Of a stretch of DNA of 64,000 nt, positions 22,565 through 34,507 are shown piece by piece. The position numbers and the translations under genes were made by a program. Source of the stretch: Reticulitermes speratus (taxonomy: Eukaryota > Arthropoda > Insecta > Blattodea > Rhinotermitidae); contig JAJKFL010000007.1 in assembly GCA_021186555.1 (NCBI GenBank), positions 26,355,177-26,419,176 on the forward strand, given 5' to 3'. The notes under the pieces are model-generated. The model was given only the letters and a program-made list of their open reading frames with translations. It was not told the DNA's origin and did no database searches. Each line of letters begins with the position of its first letter. Position 1 is the stretch's first letter.

Positions 22565-24075
22565 TAATAGAGGATGAATTTATGGCTGAATACAGACAAT
22601 AACTTATACGTTTTAACTAGACCCTTTATGACAGATACGCTTCTGCACAATACAGCAAAGATCCTATGGACCCCACAGAACATGGACATTGTTGGGCACC
22701 AAAAACTCCTGTTACTCTGGACTTTGTGAGTCACTGATTTTTATCGTCAATATGCGTAGTGCGTAAATTTGTTCTGAAATCGGCAAGGTTTTGCCGACTA
22801 CAGGTTTATATAAATTGAGCCGCCATTTGACTAAATGCCCGAGATACTAAGGACTTAACGGTCTAACTAATTGTCTAAACAACAGCAGAACAAATTAACA
22901 CCCTATTTATTAAATTACGTCACTTAGTAATTAGTGTATCTGATAATTCTTTTACCGATTATAAAATTTACGCTTTTTGTGGCGTTGTAAGTTTTTTATG
23001 TTTGTAAAATATTAATATTATGGAAAACATTGAGTTTGTAAAACTAAACGATAAAACTTACCCAAAATCACTTGATTCTAGTTCACAGAGTTGCAAGTTT
23101 GGTTGCCTCTTGCCTGCACGCCACTGATATCACTATATGAATATTATAAAGCAGGATAAATTGGAATTAGGTAACGTTATTGTTTTGTGTAAATTAACTG
23201 TCCAATTAAACAACGCATTTGACGCTAAATTTAGTGTGCACGTCAGTGTCATCAAACGTCATAAACTGTCACACATGACAGCGTGAAACAATTGCTTGTG
23301 TCATTATGTAAATTAAACTGTTCAAATCAATAATGCTCGTTTTATTGCAATGCTGCCTGCACGCCACTGATAGCGCAAGATAATACGGAACTGTAAATTG
23401 TCGCGGTGTGGAGCTGCTTCCCTCACATGTCCTAACCGCGTAACAATGGCCGTTGGTTCCCTGAGGGAGTGCCTGGTAGCACGCGATGTACATTGCTCCA
23501 TCGAGCTCCCTGGAGTCTCAGTCCGTTCAAAACAATTACCTTAAGAAAAACACATACTTGCACCGTGGCTAAAATGGGAACTTTCAATCGATTACTGCCG
23601 ATATCTGGGCACTTCTTCTTTGCACGGCTCACAAACCGGAATACGGCGGAGCATCGACAAGGCTGTTAGGGTAGAAAATGTTGCCATCAGTGCTTTTAAA
23701 GTAAGTCGAAGCTTTAAAGGCCGTCGACGTTTACACAAAGCACCTGGTTGCTATGTACTAGCGTTTCTCACTCAACTTACAGTCTGAAAAAAAAAGTGGT
23801 GTCAAGTTGAGTGTAGGTAGAATATGAAAATAAGGGACGTCTAGCAAAGATGGGCCGAGCATGTAGCACGTAAATTATACCAAGAAACTGCTGTCACAAA
23901 ATAAAGATATAAGTTCGTGAGCTAGTTATGAAATGCGAGTAATATATCTCGTGGTACAGAATCACTTGACGGAAAGAATGGAGATTATGACCTCAGAGAA
24001 TAGATATCCTATCTTTCTAGCAAACGCTAATCGGAATACCATGGAAGAAACAAGACAGGCAATGTATGTATAACG
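22565..24075. other. no gene; diverged internal duplication near 23117 and 23348
   Basis: GCCTGCACGCCACTGATA occurs at about 23116 and about 23346 with loosely similar flanks (GTAAATTAA...CTGT), an old ~230-bp duplication. No other recognisable feature. Confidence 0.45.
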
Positions 24076-24080
24076 TAATA

Positions 24081-24515
24081 TTGAGGCGCGTTCGCGTAAC
24101 CATTTTTGCCGTTGAAAAAGCAATAAGTATTACATATTCTGAGTGTGTGTCTGTAGCCTTAGTTATCCAGCATGCAAAGCGCATGCGCCGTATTATGTTG
24201 TCACCTGTGGTCTGTCTGGCTCTGCCATATTTTTCCACATTATCTCATAAACGGCACGATTTACGGAAAAACGTTATTGAACATAAAATGTGTGTTTTGA
24301 TTTTCTGTACAACTTTTGTCTGAAACATTTCTCATTGTAAGACAAATTCAGTGAGATATCATACATGTACATAGGTCTTCACATTAAGTACTCATTATTT
24401 TTATCACATTTTAATGAAAATCAAATATTAAATTTCATGAAAATCCGTCCAGACAGGCGGATAGACATGACGAAGCTAATAGTCGCTTTTCACAATTTTG
24501 CGAAAGCGCCTAAAA
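24081..24515 (+). mobile_element. MITE-like element, family M
   Basis: Begins TTGAGGCGCGTTCGCG and ends GCGAAAGCGCCTAA. The two ends are inverted-repeat-like (TTgAGGCGC / TTtAGGCGC). Inside are CCAGCATGCAAAGCGCATGC, CATATTTTTCCACATTATCT, CATGAAAATCCGTCCAGACA and a terminal hairpin around TTTTGCGAAAGCG. It is 85-90% recognisable against the 59871 copy by eye. No transposase. Confidence 0.85.
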
Positions 24516-25714
24516 AACAGAGTAACCTATTCACAAAAAAAAAAAAAAAGAAATATACCGACAGAACACTAAACAAATACAGAGAGGGAAAATATAAGCA
24601 TTATTAAATTTACGACGACCTACAACAGAATAACAGTGAAAATGCTGGCATTTATGTGACACACAATAACAGATAAATTATTGGGTATAAGGAGATATGA
24701 GCAAAAGCAAGATTTCTCTTTTTATAAGAATTTAATAGGAAAAAATAACAAAGAACATACCGACAAAACGGGCAGATCATCTAACAAGAATCGGTTCTGC
24801 CAGGAATCCGAAACGAATTATTAAGGGCACAATAGGAGTAAAAGAGAGCGCAGCCCTATAATTCTGTTATATGAGTAACGAAATGGAAAGCTAAGCGTTT
24901 CACTTCACAAATAGGACGATCTGATGATGATTATGATGGTAAACGTGAACTGGTCAGCTGACGGTAACAGACCTTCACCAACATCAACCCCCTCCCCAGT
25001 ACCATAACATTTACCGAAACGTCGCCACTTGATGGAAGAAGTTAGCTTGGGATTGGATTCTAAAAGAGCCCCATTCGAAATCTGTCTCAAGGCAACATCT
25101 ATGTTTACTATACAGTATGTACTACAGTTTTCCTCAGTCCTTCTACACGGGAGCTTAGATAACACCTTCAAATAAACCAGTAGCGCCTCCTTCCGAATCC
25201 TTACCGACATATCACTGACAGTCATCCTGGTTCGTAACTCAAAGCAAAAATGTGTCTGTATTTGAAAGCGAGAAATTAAAGAATGCCTTCTCGGGACTCC
25301 TGTTTCTTGAGTTTTCTTGGTTTTCCTCAGCCTCTCTTGGCCACTGTAGTGACAGACAAGAGTACTCTATAGAACTGTCATTTCTAACAGGTTCACCATT
25401 CACAAACATCTTCTCAACTCATTCGACGTTATAAAACATGACCAATTGAGATGCAGTTACTAAATAACTTATGAATGAAGAAGCATAGTTTCCATAACTG
25501 ATATAATAGCGTCATAACACACGCCACGACATATTTCTTCCGCTACCTGCATGAAGAGGAAGAAGAGACATTCACAGATGTTGAGAATTGCTGAAATTCT
25601 TAAAGTATTTCTTGTGTTTATACTCTTAGAATCCGAAAGTCAAGTACAATTGTCAGCGCCCTTCGCCGAGTTCTACATCAACACAGCTGAACCTCTCCCA
25701 CAACATCACGCGCA
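24516..25714. other. no gene; A-run at 24534-24549
   Basis: A homopolymer-like A tract lies just after the MITE. The remainder lacks recognisable features. Confidence 0.4.
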
Positions 25715-25795
25715 ACTCCTTAGGATCCATTTTAATATTATCCTCCCAACTGTTTCTTACTTTCAGATTTTCCGACTAAAATGTTGTTGCCCCCA
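25715..25795 (-). pseudogene. short LINE RT C-terminal scrap
   Basis: GGGAGGATAATATTAAAATG on the minus strand is the family's diagnostic block. Only about 80 bp are recognisable. Confidence 0.5.
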
Positions 25796-26237
25796 CCCCC
25801 CGAATGTAGGCTTCAGAACTGACTCGGCTGAGAAGGTATAATTATACAAACTAAGAAACAAACAGAAGTTCAGTGGCTAAATAATATGACAATCACTTAG
25901 CGTATCACTGACAAATGTACCGGTTGTGCTATTCCAAATCTGGCTTTTAGTAGTTTCTGCTTTTTAATAGATATATGGGGTAAAACGACTGGAGATTGGA
26001 GCCGTTAACTGAACACAATGCGAAGCCGAAGAGGTCTTGGAAAGCATGGAGTTTTACCTTGAATTTCACCATACGTCTTCATGCAGTAATGATCAGCCAT
26101 ATAGGTCACCTTACCTACACTACTATATCATATCATCATATAACACATGTATTATCTACTGGCAGCAGAATCCGTCGTCAGGCCGGTAAATGACTGATAT
26201 CCCTGTCCATAATATACAGTAGCTAATACCTTAAATA

Positions 26238-26774
26238 GCCGATCCCAGTGGCCGCGCTGTCTAAGGCGTGGGTCTTCGGCCGCTCGCTTACTAGAATCGT
26301 GGGTTCGAATCCCACCGGGGGCATGGATGTTTGTGTTGTGTTGTAAAAAGACGGTTGTGGACCGTAAGAGACATGAAAGGACGAAAAAGGACTAATACAG
26401 AACAAAAATGGATCAAAGGGGAAAACCCAGGAATTAGTAAAAAAAAAAAAAAAAAATCCCACCGGGGGCATGGATGTTTGTGTTGTGTTAGATGTATGGA
26501 CGATAGCATGAAACATAAGGTGACATGCAGGACAAAAAGGACTTCAACAGTACAAATGGATCAAATTAATCCAAAAAAAAATCCCACCGGGGGCATGGAT
26601 GTCTGTCTCTTGTGAGTGTTGTGTGTTGTCAGGTAGAGGTCTCTGCGACGAGCTGGTCCCTCGTCCAGAGGAGTTCTACCGACTGTGGTGTGTCTCAAAT
26701 GTGTGTGACCATGAAACCTCGACGAAACGAGGAGGCCCAGGGCCATATAGGGCTGTCGAGCCATACAAAAAAAA
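26238..26774 (+). mobile_element. SINE A, extra-long form with two internal modules
   Basis: Head with B box GGGTTCGAATCCCACC and GGGGGCATGG, then module 1 (TTTGTGTTGTG to a 17-A run), then TCCCACCGGGGGCATGG again, module 2 (ending in AAAAAAAAA at about 26580), then the same join a third time, and the normal body and tail. The 10-bp repeat ACCTTAAATA (26228-26237, 26775-26784) is the TSD. Frames on the minus strand reading CPRWDSNPRF-like peptides are SINE sequence. Confidence 0.93.
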
Positions 26775-26784
26775 ACCTTAAATA

Positions 26785-28829
26785 AGGGCAAACAATCATA
26801 GTAAGAAACTAAAGTTCTTTCTTGTAATTTAAAAAAAGTGCTGGTAATGTGGACGCTCATGTATTCTATATCCGTTCAGACAGTGCAGTGAGCAGTGGCC
26901 CCACATGAATATGGGGGGGGGGGGGGGGAATATCACCAACATATACTTTGTTTAATATTTTTCTTACAATGTGCAAACACTTTACTTTATAAGGTACTGA
27001 ACGTTTTAATTACATGCTTTTTTAAACATTCTATTAATTTTGCTTTTGTAACAAATGGTAATTGCCCGTGACTGTGTATATCGTATAACCACACACACAC
27101 ACACACGGTGGCATGCTATCGTACTTCTGTCAGGCAATTTCAACTGAAATCTTTAAGGAACGAGCTAAACTTAGCATTCTAATCTTCATAAATCAAGGAC
27201 CTGGCAAATTATTGAGCAGGCAAACTCCCATGTAACGTAAAAGTCGCCGATTGGCCACCGGCATTGAAAATTTAATGGGCTTCCTACTACAAAATTGCCT
27301 TCTTATTTTACTGCGTGTCAAACGTGTATAATGTGTGTAAGTCCAGTTTTTGTCCCTGACAAGCGGCCTACAAATTGGGATTTTGAATAATAAATATCTA
27401 AAACGTAACCCCCTAAAAAAAGGAAAAAGACCAAACAGAGTCAATAAATTCTTTAAAAATAATAACTAAACCAAGAAACGAAGTAACGAAGTAACAAACC
27501 AAAAAAATAACTTCCAAATTACGTACAGGAAATCTTTTCACTTCCGCTTCATCTTTTGAAGCACAGTGATTTCAATACGCACCAACGCCTTCCGAATCAA
27601 GATTCTCTACCGTGTATGAAACTTCCCTTACGCCACTCTTACCCTCTTGACCTCCGTGCTTATCACGCTCTGCGGACACGCAGGGAAACAATTTCAAGTG
27701 TCGTAGTGGCTGTTTAAAATATAATCAGAAAGCATGACACCCTTTATTTCAACACCAAGCCCAATTTCAATAAAATAATGTCGCCACAATTCCCTTCCTC
27801 CATCACAATAATCCCGATAATGCGGTAGAAATGCTACCTTATATAACTGCAAAATTATACACAGTATCATACTCACCGATAACACTAACGTGCCAGTACT
27901 GATCGAAGTGCGACGAAACTCACCTGCAAACAGAAATAGGAAACACGTTTTAACCCTTAATGCGACAGAAGTCTAAAAATTTATGTTCTACTTCACAAGC
28001 AAGGTTGATTGAAGACAGTTTTAGGCCTCATGCAAAAATTAATTTCGGAAACCCACACACGGGTAGCTGTGAACTGAAAGTGCTCATAAAGTACAAAAAG
28101 TGAAAGAAAATTACAAAAATCTCAAATACAACCACATTTATGGAGGCCCCCGAAAGTTGGGCCTCTTACATTCGCGTAGTGTGTGATAGCCTTACAGCCG
28201 GACCTGCGCCCCCCCCCCCAAAAAAAGTGTATTGTTCCCGAAAAGTACAGTCATCTGGGCTGTACCACCTTGTATTCTAGCAGAAATTTACCTAACTTTA
28301 GGGAAAAGAAGCAGCTATTATCTACCCTCGGGATGGAAATAAAATATCCTCCCCTAAACATCAGCAAATTTCTATCAGACTACACGGCGTCTTCACCACC
28401 ATAAAAACTTCAAATATCACGTAAAGTTCTCCATTGTAAGATCAGTGCAATGAAGATGTACCTGGAAGAAAAATTTCTGTTTATTTACAGAAGCGTGCGG
28501 AACACTTAAGTACAATCTCTGGGTAAAAAACGCAAGTCTCTTGAAGTTAAAGTACGAGCTATATAAAGTTATCACGGTTCTTTAATGTTTAAACCACAAG
28601 AATTATGGAACAAATGCCAAATTGCATGAGTAAATTTTCGACTTTTGATGTCCAAAGAATGCCCTTCCAGTCGTTTAAGTGCAACAGTATATTATTGTCA
28701 TTACTAAATAATTATTTTGAAACTGTGCTGCTTAGAAATCTTCGAATTAGGTGTATAAAGTAATAGGAATTTATGGCTGATTACATCCAATGGAGTCAGA
28801 AAGATCAGGTTTGTGGCAGAACTGGGAAG
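26785..28829. other. no gene; G16 run at 26913-26928, (AC)n at 27092-27106
   Basis: Simple-sequence tracts only; a C-run followed by an A-run lies at 28208-28226. No coding or RNA feature supported. Confidence 0.45.
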
Positions 28830-29450
28830 ACTACTTAAATTTAAAGAAAAGGGAAAAGAATCCGACAGATGAAACGGAACGTAGGGACTAAAGTCAGAGA
28901 AAGAGAAGAAAATAGAGTTAAAGAGAAGGAAACGGAAGAAGAGAAAAACAAAATTATGGAAAAAGAAAAATTAAGAAGAAATAATACGTGAAATCAAAGA
29001 AATATAAAGAAACTAAAATTAACAAAAGAGAAAAGAAAATTATTTGGAAAACTTAAATGAAAAATAAAAATAAGTAAAGGCAAAAGGAAGAGATGCAAAA
29101 AGAAATTAAAATGATAAGCATATTAAAGGGTTGAAACACAGAATTGGAAGGGAAAGCGATCTTGAAGTAAAATTGACGAAAGTAGACTAAAATTAATGGA
29201 AAAGGCAAAGAAAACTGCAAAATAGAATCAAACAGACGGGATGGAAAAATAAAGTCAAAGAAAAAGCAAGGCACAAAGAGGAAACAGAGGTAGCTGAAAT
29301 AAAATTTAAGGAAGATATAAGTCCAAGAAAAACGAAAAGGAGAATGAAAGAATTAGAAGGAAAAAAGAAAAAAATGGTACAAAAATATAAACGAAAATGT
29401 ACCTGTAGTGAATTACACACAACTGAAAATATGAACAAAGAAAGAGAAGT
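28830..29450. repeat. long purine-rich tract
   Basis: The plus strand is strongly A/G (AAGAGAAGAAAATAGAG-type words) for about 600 bp with no fixed period. Minus-strand frames at 29053-29438 read as Phe/Leu/Ser-rich peptides simply because of the bias. Confidence 0.65.
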
Positions 29451-30018
29451 GTTTCCAAAGACAGCTACACATTCTGCGTCTGAAAGTTCGTTTCTTCTGT
29501 TCCCGTAATTGACTTTTATTGCGCAAGATGTGGGAGGAGAGAAGTCAGCGGAAGTACACTGGATTTACAACTTGTGACGCACTTCCCTATACAGTGTTGA
29601 GTCCCAAAGCAACGGAGGGAATTAATGTGTCCAGTGGGCTCGTCTTCGCTAGAGGGGTATTAAAAGCAACATCGGAACCCCACACCCTCTAGCCTGCATC
29701 CGCAAAAACTCTGGCTTCCTGCAAAGTGTCGGTGAAACGATAACCTCGCGGGAGAACAGAGCTCAATTCCGTCTCACCGTCCAACCAAACAGGTTCATTA
29801 AGCTTAGTGACTACTTTAACAACATAAGCAACATAAGCATTCAATTATGTACTATTCTGGCGGTAGCATAACACATGTGGAATTATTCTACATAGCGCAG
29901 TGTTTAAAATAAAAATTAAAAACCCAAAGTTACGGGAGAGGTTCGGTCCCTGTCATCGGGCAGATCGGAAGACCTGATCTTTTGGGCCCCATCGGCAAAG
30001 CCTCCCCTGAACCTATAT
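29451..30018. other. no recognisable feature
   Basis: Unremarkable mixed sequence between the purine tract and the MITE remnant. Confidence 0.4.
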
Positions 30019-30020
30019 AT

Positions 30021-30260
30021 TTTAGGCGCAATTGCATAGTCGCAAGCCTCTTCTATCTTCGACGTGTCTGTCTGTCTGTGTGTCTGTCCGCATACAACTC
30101 GACTGTCACAAGACGGAGTTTCGTAAAATTTCTATTGGAGACTTTTATTAGAACATTTCGAGAAAATTCAAATGTGCGTAAATGTGACAAAAATGGCCTA
30201 AGTATATCTATATTGCAACAATAAGAGAACTCACTTTTGCGTTTCCATGGAGAATCTCAA
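30021..30260 (-). mobile_element. MITE family M remnant, internally shortened
   Basis: Begins TTTTAGGCGCAATTGCATAG, then TCTGTCTGTCTGTGTGTCTG, a GGAGTTTCGTAAAATTT block, and ends near TTTGCGTTTCCATGG (compare TTGCTTTTCCACGGCAAC in the 10938 copy). The middle of the element is missing. The minisatellite begins about 70 bp further on. Confidence 0.65.
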
Positions 30261-30333
30261 CACTTTATATTTTTTCGCGGCGAGATAAGCAGCTCAGCAA
30301 CAAAAAGGAAATTCAACGTTGAGGTTCCTTGGC

Positions 30334-32142
30334 AACAATGGTTATGAGAGAGCGTCACAATGTGGCGTTATACGTAACAATGGTTATGAGAGAGCGTCAC
30401 AATGTGGCGTTATACGTAACAATGATTATGAGAGAGCGTCACAATGTGGCGTTATACGTAACAATGGTTTTGAGAGAGCGTCACAATGTGGCGTTATACG
30501 TAACAATGGTTTTGAGAGAGCGTCACAATGTGGCGTTATACGTAACAATGGTTTTTGAGAGAGCGTCACAATGTGACGTTATACGTAACAATGGTTATGA
30601 GAGAGCGTCACAATGTGGCGTTATACGTAACAATGGTTATGAGAGAGCGTCACAATGTGGCGTTATACGTAACAATGATTATGAGAGAGAGTCACAATGT
30701 GGCGTTATACGTAACAATGATTATGAGAGAGAGTCACAATGTGGCGTTATACGTAAAAATGGTTATGAGAGAGCGTCACAATGTGGCGTTATACGTAACA
30801 ATGGTTATGAAAGAGCGTCACAATGTGGCGTTATACGTAACAATGATTATGAGAGAGAGTCACAATGTGGCGTTATACGTAACAATGATTATGAGAGAGA
30901 GTCACAATGTGGCGTTATACGTAAAAATGGTTATGAGAGAGCGTCACAATGTGGCGTTATACGTAACAATGGTTATGAAAGAGCGTCACAATGTAGCGTT
31001 ATACGTAACAATGATTATGAGAGAGAGTCACAATGTGGCGTTATACGTAACAATGGTTATGAGAGAGCGTCACAATGTGGCGTTATACGTAACAATGGTT
31101 TTGAGAGAGCGTCACAATGTGGCGTTATACGTAACAATGGTTATGAGAGAGCGTCACAATGTGGCGTTATACGTAACAATGATTATGAGAGAGAGTCACA
31201 ATGTGGCGTTATACGTAAAAATGGTTATGAGAGAGCGTCACAATGTGGCGTTATACGTAACAATGGTTATGAAAGAGCGTCACAATGTGGCGTTATACGT
31301 AACAATGGTTATGAAAGAGCGTCACAATGTGGCGTTATAACGTAACAATGGTTATGAGAGAGCGTCACAATGTGACGTTATACGTAACAATGGTTATGAG
31401 AGAGCGTCACAATGTGACGTTATACGTAACAATGGTTATGAGAGAGCGTCACAATGTGGCGTTATACGTAACAATGGTTATGAGAGAGCGTCACAATGTG
31501 GCGTTATACGTAACAATGGTTATGAGAGAGCGTCACAATGTGACGTTATACGTAACAATGGTTATGAGAGAGCGTCACAATGTGACGTTATACGTAACAA
31601 TGGTTATGAGAGAGCGTCACAATGTGGCGTTATACGTAACAATGGTTATGAGAGAGCGTCACAATGTGACGTTATACGTAACAATGGTTATGAGAGAGCG
31701 TCACAATGTGGCGTTATACGTAACAATGGTTATGAGAGAGCGTCACAATGTGACGTTATACGTAACAATGGTTATGAGAGAGCGTCACAATGTGACGTTA
31801 TACGTAACAATGGTTATGAGAGAGCGTCACAATGTGACGTTATACGTAACAATGGTTATGAGAGAGCGTCACAATGTGGCGTTATACGTAACAATGGTTA
31901 TGAGAGAGCGTCACAATGTGGCGTTATACGTAACAATGGTTATGAGAGAGCGTCACAATGTGGCGTTATACGTAACAATGGTTATGAGAGAGCGTCACAA
32001 TGTGACGTTATACGTAACAATGGTTATGAGAGAGCGTCACAATGTGGCGTTATACGTAACAATGGTTATGAGAGAGCGTCACAATGTGGCGTTATACGTA
32101 ACAATGGTTATGAGAGAGCGTCACAATGTGGCGTTATACGTA
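30334..32142. repeat. 42-bp minisatellite, about 43 copies
   Basis: Unit: AACAATGGTTATGAGAGAGC then GTCACAATGTGGCGTTATAC plus GT. Because 42 is a multiple of 3, each frame stays open, giving a 14-residue periodic peptide (NNGYERASQCGVIR) and a shifted one. Variants include GATTATGAGAGAGAGTC, TTTTGAG, AAAAATGG, GAAAGAG and TGTGAC. The first half shows a 4-unit higher-order pattern. The second half (from about 31340) varies mainly at GGCG/GACG. Single-base insertions near 30555 and 31338 shift the frame. No start or splice context indicates translation. Confidence 0.96.
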
Positions 32143-32174
32143 CATTCTCTCTCTGTTTTTGAAGATCCAAGTCT

Positions 32175-32386
32175 TGAGATCTGTGCTCTTCTTGGGATTT
32201 TACGCAGCGTAGAATGGTTGTTACGTACCGACGTTTCGGAACAACATATTGGTCCCATATTCAAGAGTCAGGCAGTCCAAGAAGAATTCTTGACCGTTGA
32301 AGATGGGACTCAATAGGTTGTCCCGAAACGTCTGTACGGAACTACCATTCTGCACTGCATAGAATCCCAAAAGAGCACAAATCTCA
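32175..32386. mobile_element. palindromic element next to the minisatellite
   Basis: Outer ends TGAGATCTGTGCTCTTCTTG and AAGAGCACAAATCTCA pair, with the centre at about 32283. The right arm holds a hammerhead-like core (32294-32340). A possible tail (TTTAAATCACGGCGGAAGCC) lies to the right. No TSD was found. Confidence 0.7.
32294..32340 (+). ncRNA. degenerate hammerhead-like motif
   Basis: Box UUGAAGA (consensus C is U), extra U, stem II GGGAC/GUCCC, GAA, ACGU, C. ACCG/CGGT pairing could form a bulged stem I. The opposite arm (32232-32270) is more decayed. Confidence 0.3.
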
Positions 32387-32430
32387 TTTAAATCACGGCG
32401 GAAGCCTGAGACCATTATTCATGTCTTCCG

Positions 32431-32530
32431 GAAAGCTACGCCGAGGCGACTGGTAAAGACTTACCGACGTTTCCGGGGCTCCTTCGAAACGTCAGTAACT
32501 ATTTACCAGTCTACACAGCGTTACATCTCA
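32431..32530. mobile_element. second small palindrome with CGAAACGT ends
   Basis: ACTGGTAAAGACTTACCGAC pairs with CAGTAACTATTTACCAGT across a centre rich in GTTTCCGGGGC/CCTTCGAAACG. It probably derives from a related element. Confidence 0.5.
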
Positions 32531-32859
32531 CAAGACTTTAATCTTCACGAACACAGCTGTGAGAACCTCAAACATGGTGCTGCATTATAAAATGTATTTT
32601 AAAACACTGGACAAAATCCAAATAGTGAATGATGACAACCATAAAGATTTTTACTACAGCTTTAGATATGATGGTGATTATGCACGAACATACCTGAAGA
32701 CAAAACGGCTGTGGACTATTTTAAGCTACTAACTTGGCATTCGTTCCAAATGATTGAAATAAACTGAGATTGCATGTCGAGAACCGAACATGGTGCCTTC
32801 TGAACAGAACTCTGAACCAACGCGACCCGTTCAAAGACACAAGAAGCGTAAAACGCACG

Positions 32860-33390
32860 TCCTTTATTAACTTCTTAACTCCATAAATAATCCATGGAGC
32901 AGAATCCTTCTTGAGAAGCTAACAGGTCCTCAGCTAGTCAAGAAATTTCCTCGCATTTTGAGGAAAACGAAGTTCATCACCGCATTCACAACAACCCGCC
33001 GCCTGTTTCTGTCATGAGCCAGATCAATCCAGTCCATGTCCCTATCTAACTTTGAAAGATACATTTTAATATTATCCTCCTACCTAAGCCTAAGTCTTCC
33101 AAATGGTCACTTTCCCTCGGGTCGCCCCACCAAAATCCTGTACGTACCTCTCCTATCTCCAATAGTGCCACAGGCCCGCCCAACTCATTCTTCTTGATTT
33201 GAAATCACCCGAATAATATTTGATGAGGAGTACAAATCACAAAGCTCCTCGTTATGTATGCCTAGTCTTCTCCACTCCCCTCTTACCTCGTCTTTCTTAG
33301 GCTCCAATATCTTCCTTGGCACCCTATGCTCGAACATCCTCAGGCTATGTCCCTCCCTACATATCGGAGACTAAGTTCCGTACCCTTACA
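32860..33390 (-). pseudogene. non-LTR retrotransposon C-terminus and 3' UTR, best copy
   Basis: The minus strand from about 33350 reads SLRMFEHRVPRKILEPKKDE, then an EWRRL-like and NEELCDLYSS part, then the RVLVGRP-like region, the WEDNIKMDL-like block and the end, followed by the conserved tail (CTAGCTGAGGACCTGTTAGC, CTTCTCAAGAAGGATTCTGC). Frameshifts occur, for example just after EWRRL and at the RRMSWAG position. This C-terminal region follows the RT domain in insect non-LTR elements; RT itself is absent (5' truncation). Confidence 0.75.
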
Positions 33391-34500
33391 AAATATCAGG
33401 CAAAATTATAGTTCTGTATATTTTAATCATTATATTTTTGGATATCAAACAGGAGAACAAAAAATCCTGCACCGAATGACAGCAAGCATTCTCTGAGTTT
33501 AATCTGATATGAATTTCTTCTTCAACGCAATTTTGATTTTTTAGGATTGTTCCAAACATTTGAACTGTTTCACACTTTAAAGGGACTTATTCCCTATATT
33601 TATGTTGGGATTCTGTCCTACTTTCTGTTTACGAGACGTGACCATCTACTGAGTTTTCTCAGAATTTACTGCTACGCAAATCCTCTTACTAGCGACTAAC
33701 AAAGTTTCTGTGTTTTTCCTCACAGACGCTATAAATGAAGGAAACTTGTGGGCTGGGTATAAGCCGCGATAAAAGTATCCTAAAATGACACAAAAGTGTC
33801 TGTACATAAATATAGGTCAACTAACTACACACTCAACCGCACAGCGTCCCATCCCAGAAGACATGAATCTTCACATTTAGGGATACTTGGTTTAATTAAA
33901 TTTGACTAGGAACAGAAATGTTGAGATTTGGAATCAAAATTTTGTTTGCATTTCCCAGTTCACATATTTATGGGGCACATCCCGCCCAGCTTATCATCGT
34001 TGAGTTATGCATCCTAAAACGGTCTACTTGCAGGACTTCTTCCAGAATTCGTTCTTCCTTTTTCCATTTTTCCTTTGAAGGCTGAATAGAGATATATTTA
34101 AAAACTCACTTCCTACCTCACAAAAAGCACATTCCATCATCATTACAAGAACAATCGGTTAATGCTGTCTAGGGAAATAATCATTGTCCATTGTGAAAAC
34201 AGCACAAAACCCACAAATATTGTCCATGAGTAAAATGCAGAGACTTTAGTGCTAAGGTCAACAGTACCAGGAGTAATCACACTGTACTTTGCGTGCTACT
34301 GGCTTAAAGAATAAAAGCTGTGCATTTTACCCAGACTGTATTCAACTATATCGCAAAATTCTCAGCATAAAAGTGGTTATTTCTCTAAGCTGCATACTAG
34401 CCTTTGTAATGGGGATGGAGTATGTTTTCTGTGAGGTAGTTACATAACTACTGAACGTTGCTTAGATAAATTACGAATTTTTAAGAAATAAAACTAATTC
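33391..34500. other. no recognisable feature
   Basis: AT-rich sequence without tandem structure or SINE heads. Confidence 0.45.
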
Positions 34501-34507
34501 GGTTACT

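Noticed and set aside
26223..26615. Frames reading PPVGFEPTILVSERPK or CPRWDSNPRF peptides, repeated at 42073, 46758 and elsewhere
   Set aside because: They are translations of the SINE A head and modules, often on the antisense strand.
29053..29438. Phe/Leu/Ser-rich minus-strand frames that could be read as membrane proteins
   Set aside because: They are the complement of a purine-rich low-complexity tract; composition alone explains them.
30329..32316. Long open frames (up to 338 codons) with 14-residue repeats such as NNGYERASQCGVIR
   Set aside because: They follow from a 42-bp unit divisible by three. More than one frame is open, single-base insertions shift between them, and there is no gene context.
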